Of a DNA stretch of 64,000 nucleotides, positions 1 to 11,096 are shown piece after piece. The stretch spans positions 310,001-374,000 of the forward strand of contig JAPJBO010000044.1 of NCBI GenBank assembly GCA_030068145.1. The letters run 5' to 3'. The position numbers and the translations under genes were made by a program. Below the pieces are notes generated by a model that searched no databases, was not told where the DNA came from, and worked only from the letters and a program-made list of their open reading frames with translations. The stretch is from Diplonema papillatum (Eukaryota > Euglenozoa > Diplonemea > Diplonemida > Diplonemidae). Numbering within the stretch: position 1 is the stretch's first letter; each line of letters opens with the position of its first letter.

Positions 1-92
1 TCGGCTCACAGCCGGTTCCCTCGGGCGGCAATCTTAAGGGAGAGAGAGCCCAGACACAATCCATCTTAAAAAGGACCACACACACCCCTCGA

Positions 93-290
93 AGGAATGT
101 ACTTGGTGTCGGTCACAAAGAGTCCCGGACACGGCTAGCCATAACCCACAACGAAAGCGTGCACCAAATATACAACACAAATATACAACCCAGCCCTTTC
201 TTGCTCTAAGAGAACCCATTTTATCAACGGTCACCCGGAGACCCTAAAACCCCGGAACTTCAAGCGAAGTTTAACTCTAAAAATTTGCAT
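93..290 (+). repeat. Interspersed repeat N, about 200 bp
   Basis: The copy runs from a segment reading GGAATGTACTTGGTGTCGG to a right end containing GGTCACCCGGAGACCCTAAA followed by CCCCGGAA and an AACTCTAAAA tail. Full or partial copies recur at 27377-27480, 33970-34145, about 44480-44560 and 56150-56260. The right end alone recurs at about 5537, 9988, 17408, 27552, 29525, 29942, 38575, 50430 and 56368. No coding capacity or terminal inverted repeat was seen. It may be a short retroposon or the end of a longer element. Confidence 0.7.
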
Positions 291-803
291 CTTTCCATCA
301 ACTGAACACACAGCTCGACGGATACGACATCGGCGGTCGTCAGCTCCAGGTCCGGTTGAAGTAAGCGTGGAGAAGCAGACAGCCTTCGCCGCCTGTATGT
401 CGTTCTACATAAACGACGGTCGCCCACACCTATCAACGTGCGCCCCTCCTCCTACTGCAGGCTCATAAACTCGCGACAACCACGAACACACGCGCCCACT
501 CCTTCGGTCTGGGGGTTCACACGGCGACGTGCACTGCGAAATGACACCAACTTCGTACCACCCACCACCCACCCGAGCACAGCTGCCCTGCTACCGAACG
601 CCCGTGTCGGTCTTTCTAGGCACTGGGCACGTTTTTCGTGGCTCTCGTGCCCTCGTCGAAAGACCCGCGCCCTCTGCTAGTCGTTGCCCAAACACCCCGC
701 ACACATCCACGCGTTTTTTTCTTGTTGGTAAAGCTCGCGGGCCAAACCCCCCCCTCCCCCTCCTCCCCGTTTTTATTTGTTGTGTAAGCACCTGCTTTGT
801 AGG

Positions 804-1051
804 AAATACTTGAGGAGACTGCCAGTTGCGAAATCTCCTGTGGTACTCATCGGCATGCCGATGACTCCCCACTATCGCAACAATATTCCGATCTCAAAGG
901 AGGTAAACGTGCTGTAGCCCACATGAAACACAGGTAAATCTGGGTTTAGTGGCGGGCGTAAGCGTTCAACAAAAAAGACCCACTTTGTAGTTGTATTGTT
1001 TTCCCCCTCTAGCCTCCTTCGAAATGAGCACAAGACAGCCCTCGAGTATTT
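804..1051 (+). mobile_element. MITE family A, complete copy
   Basis: The copy is 248 bp, bounded by AAATACTTGAGGAGACTGCC on the left and the imperfect inverse, ending CCTCGAGTATTT, on the right. It has no transposase frame. The flank GCACCTGCTTTGTAGG is shared by several other copies, so the true element end may lie slightly further out. A clear target-site duplication was not found. Confidence 0.75.
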
Positions 1052-2800
1052 TATTTTCTTCAACAAACACATTTCAAAAAAAAAGTCTTTTCCAATGTGT
1101 TGCCGCCAACAAAGAGAGGATAGGAGGAGGTGGCTGGCGCGCGAATTTTACCGATTTCGTTTTTTTTTTTTTTTTTTTGATGGTACTCTTGTACTGACAG
1201 GAACATTTCCGGAACAACGGTGGCACACTGAACGAGAAAGCGAGATCAAACGAAAACGTGCTTAGACAGGAAAGAGAGGTTTAAACCCTGTACGCACGCG
1301 AAGAACAATGAAATTTTGCTTTCATCAATTCCATCTTTTTGGCCAGTTGATGCTGACAGTCCGTTTACTTAGTGCAAGCCCCAACTCCGGAAATGATCCC
1401 TTTCCCTTTTGCTTGTTTATTTTTTCTTTTTGCTCCCGTTCAAATCCAAACCGCATCATCAGTAATCCTCTTCGGGGGGGGGGGCAACCTTTGAATCCTG
1501 TGAGCTCAGCCTCCCAACCCCCCACTCCCCCTGACGCATCTTTCAGCTTGCATTTGCGCTTCAAAAGAAAGACGTGCGTTTCCTTCCTGCGGTTTTTCTA
1601 CTTCCTTTATTTTCTTCTTCATTTTTTCTCTTTTGTCACTTTTTATTGCTCGTTGTTCACTATATCCTTTTTTTGTCACGTTTTTTCATGATATCAAGAA
1701 ACAAGAGCAGATAGGAAAAGAATAATAAGGTTCAAGGGGGAAAAGCGATACCGTTGAGAAAACAAGGGAGAGTACCCAAACCAGCACACTACCCGCACCA
1801 CAAGGAACAGGCTCGAACATTTGTGCGGTGCTTGAGTGGTGCAGTGCGGGCAAAGTGCAGCAGGACTCTGAGCTGGATCTTACTGGTCGGTCCCTATTTC
1901 TATTTTGCTCTGTTTCTTGCGGCGTTACTTATATTTTTCCTCCTCTTCTTGGGCCGTCTTCCTTTGCTTTGTTTTTGTCTCTCCGTTTTGCTTTTTTCCA
2001 TTGTTTTTTGCCATTTTCCTTGTTTTAACAGTTTTCCTTGTTTTAGCATTGTTACTGAAGAGAACATTTCCGGGAACAACGGTTGCGCTTTCTTCGTGTA
2101 GTAGGGTGTCTTGTGGATGTGCACATGGAGGTTGAACGAAGCCGACCCGCATCCCTTGAAGAGGATTTGTTCCTGCGCACGCTGGGGGATCACTTTTGTC
2201 GTCGTGCTGATCGTTTGTTGTTTTATGGTCTTCAAGGCTAGATGTTCAAGCCTCAAGAATCAAGGTCGAGACCGGTTTTACGCCCGGTGATGTTCTGCAG
2301 TTGTCTTGTTTCCACATTTCTTCCGTCTGTCGCTTCACGGTGAGGTCCAGCCTCAGAAGCTGGAGTTAAAGAGGGTGTGCCCGAGTGCTACAACCAAGCT
2401 GGTCACACCCGAATTTTTGACACCCGCTTTTCATTGTACTAACAACGCGTTGTTGGTACTACTACGAACTAGTAGTTGGCTGCGAACTACATGAAATTTC
2501 CCAAAGCAGGTGAGTTGCGCTAGTGCGCACAAACAAAAGCTTTACCTCCAGCTTCCGTGGCTGGACTGCACAGGGGGGCGGGCCCCTTGGGGTGCACGAG
2601 CAGGAGCCTCGGTTGTTGGGCGGCATTGAAGCATGGCTTTGCGCTTTTGTTCAGTGCCGGCCCCGGCGGCGGCTCTCTTTGAACCTTTTCCCTGGCAAAA
2701 GAAAAGCCCTGCGCATTGCAATTGCGAAGAGGCGAGGGACTCCAACCTCGCCGGCGCTGTATCTCATAGCCCCGACGTGGGTTGGCGACTGCTTTGCGGG

Positions 2801-2922
2801 AGTCAAACACAACAGGGTCTTCTTTCCGTTCCGCTGACAGTTTCAAGTCCGTTCCCTTGACTGCTGTTTCGCCAGATAGTAGGTAGGGACAGAAGGAATC
2901 TCATTGGTCCATTCATGCGCGT
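2801..2922 (+). repeat. 122-bp interspersed repeat, copy 1
   Basis: This stretch is almost identical to 42564-42682, sharing AGTCAAAC, the segment around TTTCAAGTCCGTTCCCTTG and the end CATTCATGCGCGT. A shorter related end occurs near 51250. Function is unknown. It is long and well conserved enough to be a recent duplication or a mobile sequence. Confidence 0.7.
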
Positions 2923-2961
2923 CTTTAATTAGAAGACGAGGCATTTTGGCTACCTTAAGAT

Positions 2962-2995
<34 letters not shown>

Positions 2996-4571
2996 ACCTG
3001 ATCTCTCAGCGTTGACATTCAGGGCACTGGGCAGAAGTCACATGGGTGGGGAGCTTTTTCTTCTTGTTTGTCAGGCATTCTTGTTCTTTTTCTCTCGCTT
3101 CTTTCTTTTTGCCTCGTTATTACCACGCGCGCGCGCGGTGTGATCGGAAATCGCTTTTTGGGAACCACGCAGGGTCAAACTATAAAAGAAAGCAATTGTG
3201 TACCGGCGATTCGAATAAGTGCAAGCGCCTCGTGACCATTGCAGGCACATCTCTTTTTATAGAGATCCCTGGGGTTGCTTGGCGTATCCCAGGGCATTTT
3301 ATGGTCGCATTCTGCTCGTTTGTACCAAAACCCCTCCACTCCCCCGTCTTTTCTGATTCTCCATGAGGCCTTGGCTTATCTTATTTTGATTTTGTTTTGT
3401 ATTTTTGAGTCGCATTGTAGGAAGTACTCGAGGACGCCGCCAGTTGCGAGTTACAAGGGGAGCACACAGTGCGCTGCAATTTCAAGGCAAAACCTGGGTT
3501 GGTGGAACCGTTCAAGAACGTGAATAGCGGAGCGCTTTCCGAGTATTTCATGTTTTCCCAATGGCAGCAAGCGTCCGATTAGCCGGTGGCGGTGCAGGCA
3601 AGTTGTCTCGACCGCTGGGGGGTTTGCTTGCTGCTCTCGTCGTTTCGGGCGGCGCCGAAGCTTCACCAGCTTCGGCTGCACACCATTTTCGCACTTAACC
3701 ATGGTTAAGAAGACGACTGAAAGCCTAGACACGAAGATAGCTCAAAGCATCTGCAGAACAACACGAAAAGCCTCTTCGCAAAAAAAGAAAAACCCGTTTT
3801 CACATTTCTTTTTTCCTTGTTGTTCTTTCTTTCATCTTCTTTTCTTTTTTTTTTTGACACGTGGCGTTCCACTAAAACGATTTGCATCTTTCAGGGGAGA
3901 GCCCCTGCCGACTGCTCTGGCCTTCTGCACCCCAATGCTGCAGCGGCTCGAAAAAGCTGGTGTGCCAGCCGTTGCAAGAGTTGCTTTCGGCACCCGTCGA
4001 ACCCACCCAGAAGACAAGGACCCTGGATGGTTGGGCGAGAAAGCGCACCTCAGGCACTTCTTTTGCTCGAAACTGCCCCTTCTCGCTGGTCACACCGTTC
4101 CCCCGATCCTGGGGCCCGATGCAGGAAAACGATGTACCCAGCCTTCGAAGGAAACGTAAAGAAATACACGGAAAAGGAGAAATAATTAAGGACAAGAAAA
4201 AGAAAGCGCTTTCGTTGGGAGGCCGTGTCAGCATTTTCTTAGTACTAACAATCTTGCGGGTTGCCCTTCAATGTATTGTGCAGGCTAAAAAGACGTAGGA
4301 AGCATGTTTTGGTGGTTGACCATTCCGTACCTGAAAATGACACATGCGGCTTCGGATCAAATGCAGAGCGGCCCCCACAATTTTTCTTCTGCCAAGAATT
4401 AAAAAAAAGAAAAGAACGATACTTGAAGAGTATTTGCGCGAGAGGAGAGAGAAGGGAAGCGGAGGGGGTGGGGACGACAACAAGAGAAAGAAAAAGCAAC
4501 GAGAAGTTAAGATTTCTTTCGTTGCTTCAGATTGCGAAATGCTTCCTTTGTTTTCGGTTCAATTGAGATTT

Positions 4572-4800
4572 GGTTGCTGAGAGGGTGAGGTCGATCCTAC
4601 ATGCCCAGGATGCCGTGGCATCGGTGACTGCCTGTGCCAATTCTTTGAGTTTCTTGATATCTTTGTGGTCGCAGACAACAGCAAGATCGTCCGCAAACAA
4701 GGCGAAAACTAGATCTGGGAACTTTTCTTCAAGTTCGCGCGTGCCAGTGAGTCTCGCGTCCTCCGCATCTAGGCGTGCCTGTCCGGCGCAAACGGGAAGG
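4572..4800 (-). pseudogene. Reverse transcriptase fragment of a LINE-like element
   Basis: Read on the minus strand, about 75 codons stay open and contain FPDLVFALFADDLAVVCD, followed by a lysine- and leucine-rich helix and TASWACRIDLTLS. The FADD box with hydrophobic flanks matches the catalytic [FY]xDD block of non-LTR retrotransposon reverse transcriptases, and the downstream helix and W fit the usual spacing. Upstream palm motifs and endonuclease are absent and the frame closes soon after, so this is a truncated relic. The 3' neighbour (4800-4918, + strand) is a repeat segment also seen at 54262-54360. Confidence 0.7.
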
Positions 4801-5309
4801 CGAAGATTCCGATTCCTTTTCGGATTATGAACTGGTCAGTAACTTCCAAGAACAGTTGCAACCGACAAGGGTTGCACCACGGCGAAAGCGCGGAAAGAGT
4901 GACCCTTCTGGTGTCACGTAGCGAAAAGCTGGCGTAGTGTGGTACTCATTTACTTGCAAACGACTACCCACTAACGCAACAAGAAGAGAAGGAGACTGCT
5001 ACAGTAGTCCTGCACGAGACCTGGGCGCGTGCCTCGCGTATGGCAGGTGGGCCTGTGACCCGCTTTGAGAACCCTGGGGCCCGGCATGTGTGCCGTTTAC
5101 GGAATACGTGTCGGCTTCCTACTCATGGGGGACCAAGGTAGGCACTCTCACACCTCAAAACCGGACCAACCACTAACGCAACATGAAGACGTGCACCAAG
5201 GGCAGACCAGGACGTTGGGACCGTGCGAAGTCGAAGAAGGAGTCCAAAAGCGAAGCAACAACACCAACGCGGAAACGCAACTCGAAGGCAGCCAAGCGGA
5301 CCTCCCAGG

Positions 5310-5448
5310 GCAGGGGGGGTGAAGTAACGAAGCTCATCCGAGTGTCCGATGAAACCCCTTGTCAATACCACCCAACGACTGCGACGCGCGTGCGAAATGT
5401 CGGACGCTAGCGTCTGTCAAGAGCATGCGTGACTCAGCCGTGTTTTAA
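5310..5448 (+). repeat. Repeat H copy next to an exon fragment
   Basis: The segment with CATCCGAGTGTCCG, CACCCAACGACTG and GAGCATGCGTGA...CAGCCGTG...AAAG recurs at about 55512-55610. In both places the repeat stops at AAAG and sequence with coding character follows directly: the RRM fragment here and the open frame at 55611. An upstream basic open frame (5183-5410, rich in K and R) overlaps it but resembles no known protein. Confidence 0.6.
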
Positions 5449-5536
5449 AGGTGAACTACCTCCCGCTGTCGTACGACGAGAACAAGATGCAGAGCCTGTA
5501 CTCGGCTTACGGCCGCGCCGAGAAGCAGTCGACGAA
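5449..5536 (+). pseudogene. Truncated copy of RRM1 coding sequence
   Basis: About 80 bp match the intact gene at 6517-6595, encoding NYLPLSYDENKMQSL and the following G-Y-G-R segment, with a few substitutions. The copy begins abruptly after repeat H and ends at GAGAAG, followed by CAGTCGACGAAGGTCACCCG, the right end of repeat N. It lacks a start codon and the rest of the RRM. It lies about 1.07 kb upstream of the intact copy on the same strand. Confidence 0.85.
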
Positions 5537-6415
5537 GGTCACCCGGAGACTCTAAATATTCGGATTCTCAAACGAACTTTAACTTTAACTAACAGGACCA
5601 TAGGGTTAGCGTCAGTTTCAAACGTGAGGCGAATCCTCACATTTGGAAAAAAAAAAAAAAAAAACCGGAAAAAAAAAAAGGAGCCCGGCACGAGCTGCTG
5701 CTGATGACCAAAAAAAAATCTGGGGAGGAAACTGGTGTCACATCCTCTAAGCACCTAGGAAAACGGAAAATCCAAGAGAAATATGCGTTTTTTTCCCTGG
5801 GGGCCAGCCCCGTGGTGTATGGGTCAAACTGGGTTTAGCAGCTGCTGGTGGGGCCTAGCTAAAGTCTTCATCAGGGGGGGGACAGTCATAAACACGTCAC
5901 CAAGAAACATACCCAAAAGAAAATTGCCGCTGCGCGGGGCCAAGAAACTACCCCCCTCAAAAGTGTATCAAAAAAGAATTTGCCGCTGCGCGGGGCCGGA
6001 ATCATCAATAATAAGCCAAACCCGTTCTTATACAAGACGGGAAGGACGCGATCTGAAACACGGGGGTCCTCGGTGAAGCGCGCCTGGTGCAGTCAGCCGG
6101 GGTCCAACCCACTGCACCGGATGGGCACGGTGCAACAGCGAACAGAGGCTTTTCTTCCGCGCAAACTGCGCTTTTTCTGAAGAGCTCCTAGCCGAACCCC
6201 CGTTTTTTACATTTCTTCGAGACAAAAAGTTCCCAACATAGCTTCCCCACCAGAAAATGGCTATCCCTCACATAATTTTCAGGTTGTACACGGTTTTGAG
6301 GGTCACGCTAATACCCTGAACAGGACGGCGGGGGCGAAAAAAAAAAAAGGAAAATTAAAGCTACATTAGCACGCCGGCCTTGATCGGAAAGAGAGGAAAT
6401 CAGAAGAAGCACAAA

Positions 6416-7262
6416 ATGATGATGCACCACCAGCAGCCGGGGCCGAGGGGCTACGGGGGCGGCGGCGGCGCGGCGCGCACGATGACGAAGGACGAGTGCG
6501 AGCGGAACCTGATCGTGAACTACCTCCCGCTGTCGTACGACGAGAACAAGATGCAGAGCCTGTTCTCGGGCTACGGCCGCGTCGAAAAGGTGAAGCTGAT
6601 CACGGACCCGCAGACGGGCCACAGCAAGTGCTACGGCTTCGTGATGTACGCCGAACCGAGGGATGCGGCGGCAGCAGTCCAAGTGCTCTGCGGGAGGGAC
6701 ATCGAGGGGAAAAAACTCCGAGTGGCGTATGCCCAGCCGTACCAGGTGATGGGAGGCCCGTCACCTTCGATCAACGTGTTCTTCTCCGGCTTCGGTCCCA
6801 CGTACACCGACAGCCAGATCCGGAGCTTGGCGTCGAACTACGGCGAAGTGCTGGAAGCCAAGGTACTTGACCCCCAAAAGCACCCCCGCGGCGTTGCCTT
6901 CGCGCGATTCCGCACCGTCGCGCAGGCGGAGCTCTGCGTCCGCAGCCTCGACAAAACCGAGCTTCCCCTCTCCCTCGGCGGCGGCGGCGGCGGCACCTTC
7001 ACGATGACTGCCCGGTACGCCGAGCGCAAGAGCAACAAGCCCATGCAGCAGCAGCAGCAGCAGCAGCAGCATCAGCAGCACCAGCCGCCTCCGCAGCACT
7101 CCCACCACCACATGCACCACCACCTCCAGCACATGGGCGGCGGCGGTGCGCCCGGCATGCGGCGGCCCCCGATGCACCACAACATGCACAACCCGATGCT
7201 CGGCGGGTTCTCGGGCCACGGCCACATGCAAGGCATGGGCGGCGGCATGGGCATGGGAGGAG
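6416..7262 (+). CDS. RRM protein exon 1 (RRM1, RRM2, Q/H/G linker)
   Basis: Starts MMMHHQQPGPRGYGG. A stretch of eight glutamines begins at residue 211, followed by histidine-, proline- and methionine/glycine-rich sequence of prion-like character. The proposed donor is GGAG|GTCTGC, leaving phase 1. Reading on leads into a mobile-element end, and the open frame there is not conserved sequence. Confidence 0.88.
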
Positions 7263-10200
7263 GTCTGCTTTCCTTGTTTTTTTGGCTGGGATCTTGCTCA
7301 GAGAAGCGACCCAGCATCAGGTTGCATATGTGTCTACTATTGCGGTTTACGGCCAGCAGGCGGGGGGACCCCCTAAAAACCCACAAAATCGCATTTGGGA
7401 CATCATAGAAGGCTCTCCGGAGGCTTCTGAGGGCGTATTTGAACGCAGAATGATGTTTTAGGAAGGGTATGGGGCCTCAGTACCCGTCAGACCCTGGTGA
7501 ACTATGCGGGGATTTTTCCGCCCAAACCCCCCCCCCTTTTGGCATCGTACCTACCGTATTATACCCAATGGGCTCGCCCGTCGAGTCGCGCAGTTTTTAT
7601 TGATCCTCATTTAGGAATCATTACGATGCATTGTTGAACGCTTACGCCCGCCACTGAACCCAGATTCGGCTGTGTTTCCTGTGGGCTACAGCACATTTCA
7701 CCTCCTTTGATTTTTTGCAGCTGGTAGCCTCCTCAAGTATTTCCTACAAAGCAGGTGCTTGTACAAAAAGAAGTTACACAAGCGCCAGCTTGGAAAGAAA
7801 TGCTCGATGAAGCTGCTAGACAAGTAGTCAAAGGGATCCCAAGTGCCGTAAGTAACTACCGAACCACGTGTTGAACGGACGTGAGGTCATGCGGGTCTAC
7901 CCCCACACGACAAGACACAATGAGTGAAAAGAACAACATACGGTGGTGAGCGAAGAACAACACAGATTGTGTTTGTCTTGTTTTTGCCTCTACCCCTATA
8001 TGTTCCTCCCTTTCTTTCGGAGCCAAAAAGCAGCTACGTCAAGTATTTTTCAGGCGCATGCAATGTGTGAGATAACGGAACCGTCCGAGTAGGACCTTCT
8101 GATCATGATCATTTGCGAAGTGGCCGCCTGAAACCACGTTGGGTTCCCACAGCCAATCGGTAGCAACGACGGCGGTCTACAAATGGCAGGAACGTAACGA
8201 ATCAGTGCAAGCTGATGACTTGCGCCAACTGGGCATTCCTTATTCAAGGGGAATAATTGTAATCATCAATCCTCATCACGACGCAAGTTCAAAAGATTTC
8301 TCATCTTCAAGATAGGTAGCCGAAAGGCTCTCAAACACGTTTAATGCGTCAGTGTAGTGCGCGTGCAGCCTAGGACATTTAGGAGCAGTGCGGTCAACGG
8401 AAACGTTTCCACCCCTTACAACCGAAACAGGAGCATCGCTCGGCTACGGCCCCACCAGCGGCGGCGCCGCCGTTTTCGTACACGGATTGGTTGGCAGCTC
8501 CGAGCCGGAAATTTCGCAGAAGGTGTATTCTGTGTTCTCGTGTGTGGGCAAGATCCAAAAGGTACGCGCCTACTCTCGCTTCTCCACTCCCCCCCTTGCT
8601 GCAGCAGTTCTCCTGCCCGAGACAGATTCTCCTGCTCTGGGTAGTCCTCACTTTTTAGATCACCAAAACTGACGTTTGAGGGTTGTCCTCACTTTTTGGA
8701 TTGCTAAAACTGACGTTTGAGGGGAGTTTCTGCTCCCTTCGTATTGTCTGACGAGAACTGCCTACACCCCGGACTTCAATAGCCATATACTAAGTCATTG
8801 CGGGAGTGCCACTCCCACATTGAGGGAGTGAGGCCGACCGCACAAACGACCGCAAAACCACTCCCGCAATCCGGAGTGGGGAGTCCGGGTAGAAGAAGAA
8901 GAAGAAGAAAATAAAAAGGCCGCTCCTGGTCCAGGAACGTGACGGTCAACCACAGCTTGCAAAGCTTGAGTTGGAAGCAGCACACCCTGCGGCTGATCGT
9001 CTCGACGAGCTTGTGTTCAGCGGGAGCGCCAAGCCCCAAGGTGCGCCAAGCCTTGATGCTTTAGTTTGGGAAATCGGTAGCCACTTGACCCGTAGGCCCG
9101 TGGCTCTGCAGCACCGCCGAACACGTGAAGCTTGGCTCCCATGTAGCAGGCTTTCCCTGGTACCTACCGAGTCCGGGTAGAAGAAAGGGAAAAGTAAGAG
9201 CACGTCTTTGTAACTGATATCACTAGGGCAAGGGAAGGAGCTTGTCAAGCCAAAAACAGCTGCCTGGGTGGACACTCAGTGTGTGTCGGTGGCTTAAAAA
9301 GGAGTTCAAGGACCGGAACACGGAGCAGCCTACTCTAGCTTCTCCGCCCCTCCTTGCTATAGCAGTTCTCTTGCCAAGACGGATTCTCCGCTCTGGGTAG
9401 TCCTAGCTGTGTCAAGCCATGAACAGCTGCCTGGGCGGACACTCCGGTTGCACGCTTGTGTGTCGGTGGCTTAAAAAGACTTAAAGGACCGGAACGCGGC
9501 GCAGATAGGACACGGCGCAGATAGGACAAGGCGCAGAGAGGACACGGCGCAGATAGGACAAGGCGCAGATAGGACAAGGCGCAGATAGGACAAGGCGCAG
9601 ATAGGACAAGGCGCAGATAGGACAAGGCGCAGATAGGACAAGGCGCAGAGAGGACACGGCGCCATTCCCGGAGACTTTAAACCCCGGATGCTCGATCGGA
9701 CTTGTCACTTTAACGACACACGAAACCACCCAGAAGAAAAGCCAGGTACCGGGATCTTCCTGACGAGCACGCAACCCGGTGAACATAACCAAGAGTCGAA
9801 GATTAGCGTCGAAACTTCCTGGCTTTTCACGCCGTAGCAGAACGACCACACCCTACCCAATCCCAAACACCCCCTAAACGCGTTAGGGGGCTTCGCAAGG
9901 TTTCACAACGGAGTGAGACATCACCCGAAACGAGCAGCAACCTCCGCTTTTCTCAACCCAACCCCCCTCCTTACCCAAGCCTCTACGGTCAACCGGAGAC
10001 TTTAAAATACCGACCTTCTAATCCACAAATACCTCTAGCAACCCACCCTTCTCCGCCCTACAGGTCGACATTCCGAAGCACCCGACCGGCGAACCGAGAA
10101 ACTACTGTTTTGTTGGTGACCCGAATACCGCAGATACTGAGAAACGCCGTATACTCTGCAAAAAACGCAAATTTCGGACACATTGGACCGAAACGCAACA

Positions 10201-10819
10201 AACCTCGAAAACAATCTTCGACCGAAAAAGTTTGAACCCGGACCTACCGGCCTGAAGGCCGACGCCCGCTCACTCTGCCACCCGCATCCCTTTCGGGAGG
10301 GTTAAAAAAAAGCTTGCTCCGCACTATTATCTAGTCCAAAAACTATACACTTTCGCAACATTAAAAGCCGGGTTGGCTCGAATAGAGGCTATTCACATTG
10401 CATGTTCATAGGACCTCCAGTCTCGAATAACTCTAGCAACACGCCCTTCTCCGCCCTACAGGTCGACATTCCGAAGCACCCGACGGGCGAACCGAGAAAC
10501 TACTGTTTTGTCCACTTCGCCGACATGGCTAGCGCTCAAGCTGCTTTGCAGGTATGAAGCCGACTTGTACCAACATTGCTTTGTGAACTCAGGAAACTAG
10601 AACGAGGGAGAGAAAGAGAAGTATTATTGCGTTGGATAAGACGAGAAAAAGTTCCATCATCGGGCTGGAAAAGAACTCGTAGAAAACGGTCTTTCAAGCG
10701 CGCTTTTATCTCTAAAACGGTCTTTGCCGACACCCCCTGAACTTAAACACCCATACACACAGTTCGACAGCGCAGCGTACGAGGGCCGCAGTCTGCAAGT
10801 CCGTTACAAGCAGTTCTGA
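6416..10819 (+). CDS. ELAV/Hu-like RNA-binding protein with three RRMs (4 exons)
   Basis: Likely a cytoplasmic or nuclear mRNA-binding regulator. Exons 6416-7262, 8431-8561, 10462-10551 and 10763-10819 join in phases 1, 0 and 0 to give 374 residues. RRM1 (about 31-107) has RNP2 LIVNYL and RNP1 KCYGFVMY. RRM2 (about 118-203) has VFFSGF and RGVAFARF. A 90-residue Q/H/M/G-rich linker follows. RRM3 (about 292-374) is split over three exons, with VFVHGL in exon 2 and NYCFVHF in exon 3, and ends VRYKQF-stop. Two RRMs, a long linker and a C-terminal RRM is the ELAV layout. The first of three tandem ATGs is taken as start. Introns consist of repeats. Fragments of exons 1 and 3 are duplicated upstream of the real exons. 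Target RNAs cannot be inferred. Confidence 0.88.
7278..7547 (+). mobile_element. Right end of the foldback element, solo copy
   Basis: About 270 bp match 29225-29494 and, inverted, 27890-28150, ending in CCCTTTTGGCATCG. It begins 16 bp after the exon 1 donor, so it occupies the first part of the intron. Only one terminus is present. Confidence 0.75.
7632..7745 (-). mobile_element. MITE family A, partial inverted copy
   Basis: Contains the reverse complement of the GGTAAATCTGGGTTTAGTGG core and ends GCCTCCTCAAGTATTT. The other terminus is missing. It lies in intron 1 of the RRM gene. Confidence 0.65.
7798..8048 (+). mobile_element. MITE family G
   Basis: A 251-bp element with termini AAATGCTCGATGAAGCT and AGCAGCTACGTCAAGTATTT, which are imperfect inverse repeats. 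It shares its interior with 21772-22025 and, inverted, 62378-62646. The terminal AAATRCTCGA resembles that of MITE A, so the two families may use related transposases. Confidence 0.7.
8056..8160 (+). repeat. Repeat C copy in RRM intron 1
   Basis: Shares GCATGCAATGTGTGAG, AGGACCTTCTGATCATGATC and CTGAAACCACG with copies at 14879-15000, 40079-40200, 53555-53640 and 53760-53873. The usual 3' end of the family, GTGCGGTCAACGRAA, is displaced here to 8389-8404, just before the exon 2 acceptor. Confidence 0.65.
8431..8561 (+). CDS. RRM protein exon 2 (first half of RRM3)
   Basis: Encodes GYGPTSGGAAVFVHGLVGSS and continues to CVGKIQK, that is beta1, alpha1 and beta2 of an RRM. The acceptor ACCGAAACAG restores phase after the phase-1 donor of exon 1, and the donor is AAG|GTACGC in phase 0. 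An acceptor at 8388 in the same phase is possible and would add 14 residues derived from repeat C. Confidence 0.78.
8898..9168. mobile_element. Retroposon D with 17-bp target duplication
   Basis: GAGTCCGGGTAGAAGAA occurs at 8881-8897 and again at 9169-9185, flanking a 270-bp sequence shared with 60096-60432. One end is GAA- and A-rich. Long target duplications plus an A-rich end are typical of retroposition. No coding capacity was recognised. It lies in RRM intron 2. Confidence 0.72.
9497..9662. repeat. 16-bp minisatellite
   Basis: About ten copies of GGCGCAGATAGGACAA with small variants (AGAGAGG, ACACGG). Because 16 is not a multiple of three, it produces long overlapping minus-strand frames that are not genes. 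Confidence 0.95.
10032..10113 (+). pseudogene. Truncated decoy copy of RRM exon 3 with its acceptor
   Basis: The copy includes the intron end CTCTAGCAACCCACC, the acceptor CCGCCCTACAG and the first 50 bp of exon 3 (VDIPKHPTGEPRNYCF), then diverges at TTGGTGACCC. It matches 10431-10512 and lies 398 bp upstream of the real exon. The right end of repeat N (GGTCAACCGGAGACTTTAAA) lies 25 bp before the duplicated block. If used, its acceptor would give an aberrant transcript. Confidence 0.88.
10462..10551 (+). CDS. RRM protein exon 3 (RNP1 of RRM3)
   Basis: Thirty codons in phase 0/0, encoding VDIPKHPTGEPRNYCFVHF and then ADMASAQAALQ. NYCFVHF is the RNP1 octamer region. Acceptor CCGCCCTACAG, donor CAG|GTATGA. 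Confidence 0.88.
10763..10819 (+). CDS. RRM protein exon 4 (C-terminus)
   Basis: Encodes FDSAAYEGRSLQVRYKQF and a TGA stop, supplying the last loop and beta4 of RRM3. Acceptor ATACACACAG. Intron 3 is only 211 bp. Confidence 0.85.
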   Translation, partial: FDSAAYEGRSLQVRYKQF

Positions 10820-10979
10820 GCCTGCGGGTATCTGTTCTGAAATGGCCCAGGCGCACCCATGCTCTTCATCCAAGAGCGCATTTTCTCTCACGGTTTCCAC
10901 TTCGTTTTTTTTTGTTTCTTCATTATTTTTTTGTTTCTTTCGACTTCATCTCTTCTAGTTTTTTTTCTCGTGTGCATCA

Positions 10980-11096
<117 letters not shown>

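Larger units (their letters stand above)
1..5448. other. Repeat-rich spacer without a recognised gene
   Basis: No open frame here resembles a known protein apart from the reverse transcriptase relic at 4572-4800. The stretch holds a copy of repeat N, a MITE A, several A- and T-rich runs (1588-1690 and 1900-2060 are strongly pyrimidine-rich), a copy of a 122-bp repeat at 2801-2922, a partial MITE A from about 3420, and a 150-bp family F repeat near 4239. Open frames across it change frame between repeat copies, as expected for non-coding DNA. Confidence 0.7.

Noticed and set aside
2523-2837. Possible reverse transcriptase motif (AQGGGPLG)
   Set aside because: Only a short glycine-rich match in one frame; no other polymerase motif lies nearby, unlike the FADD segment at 4572-4800.
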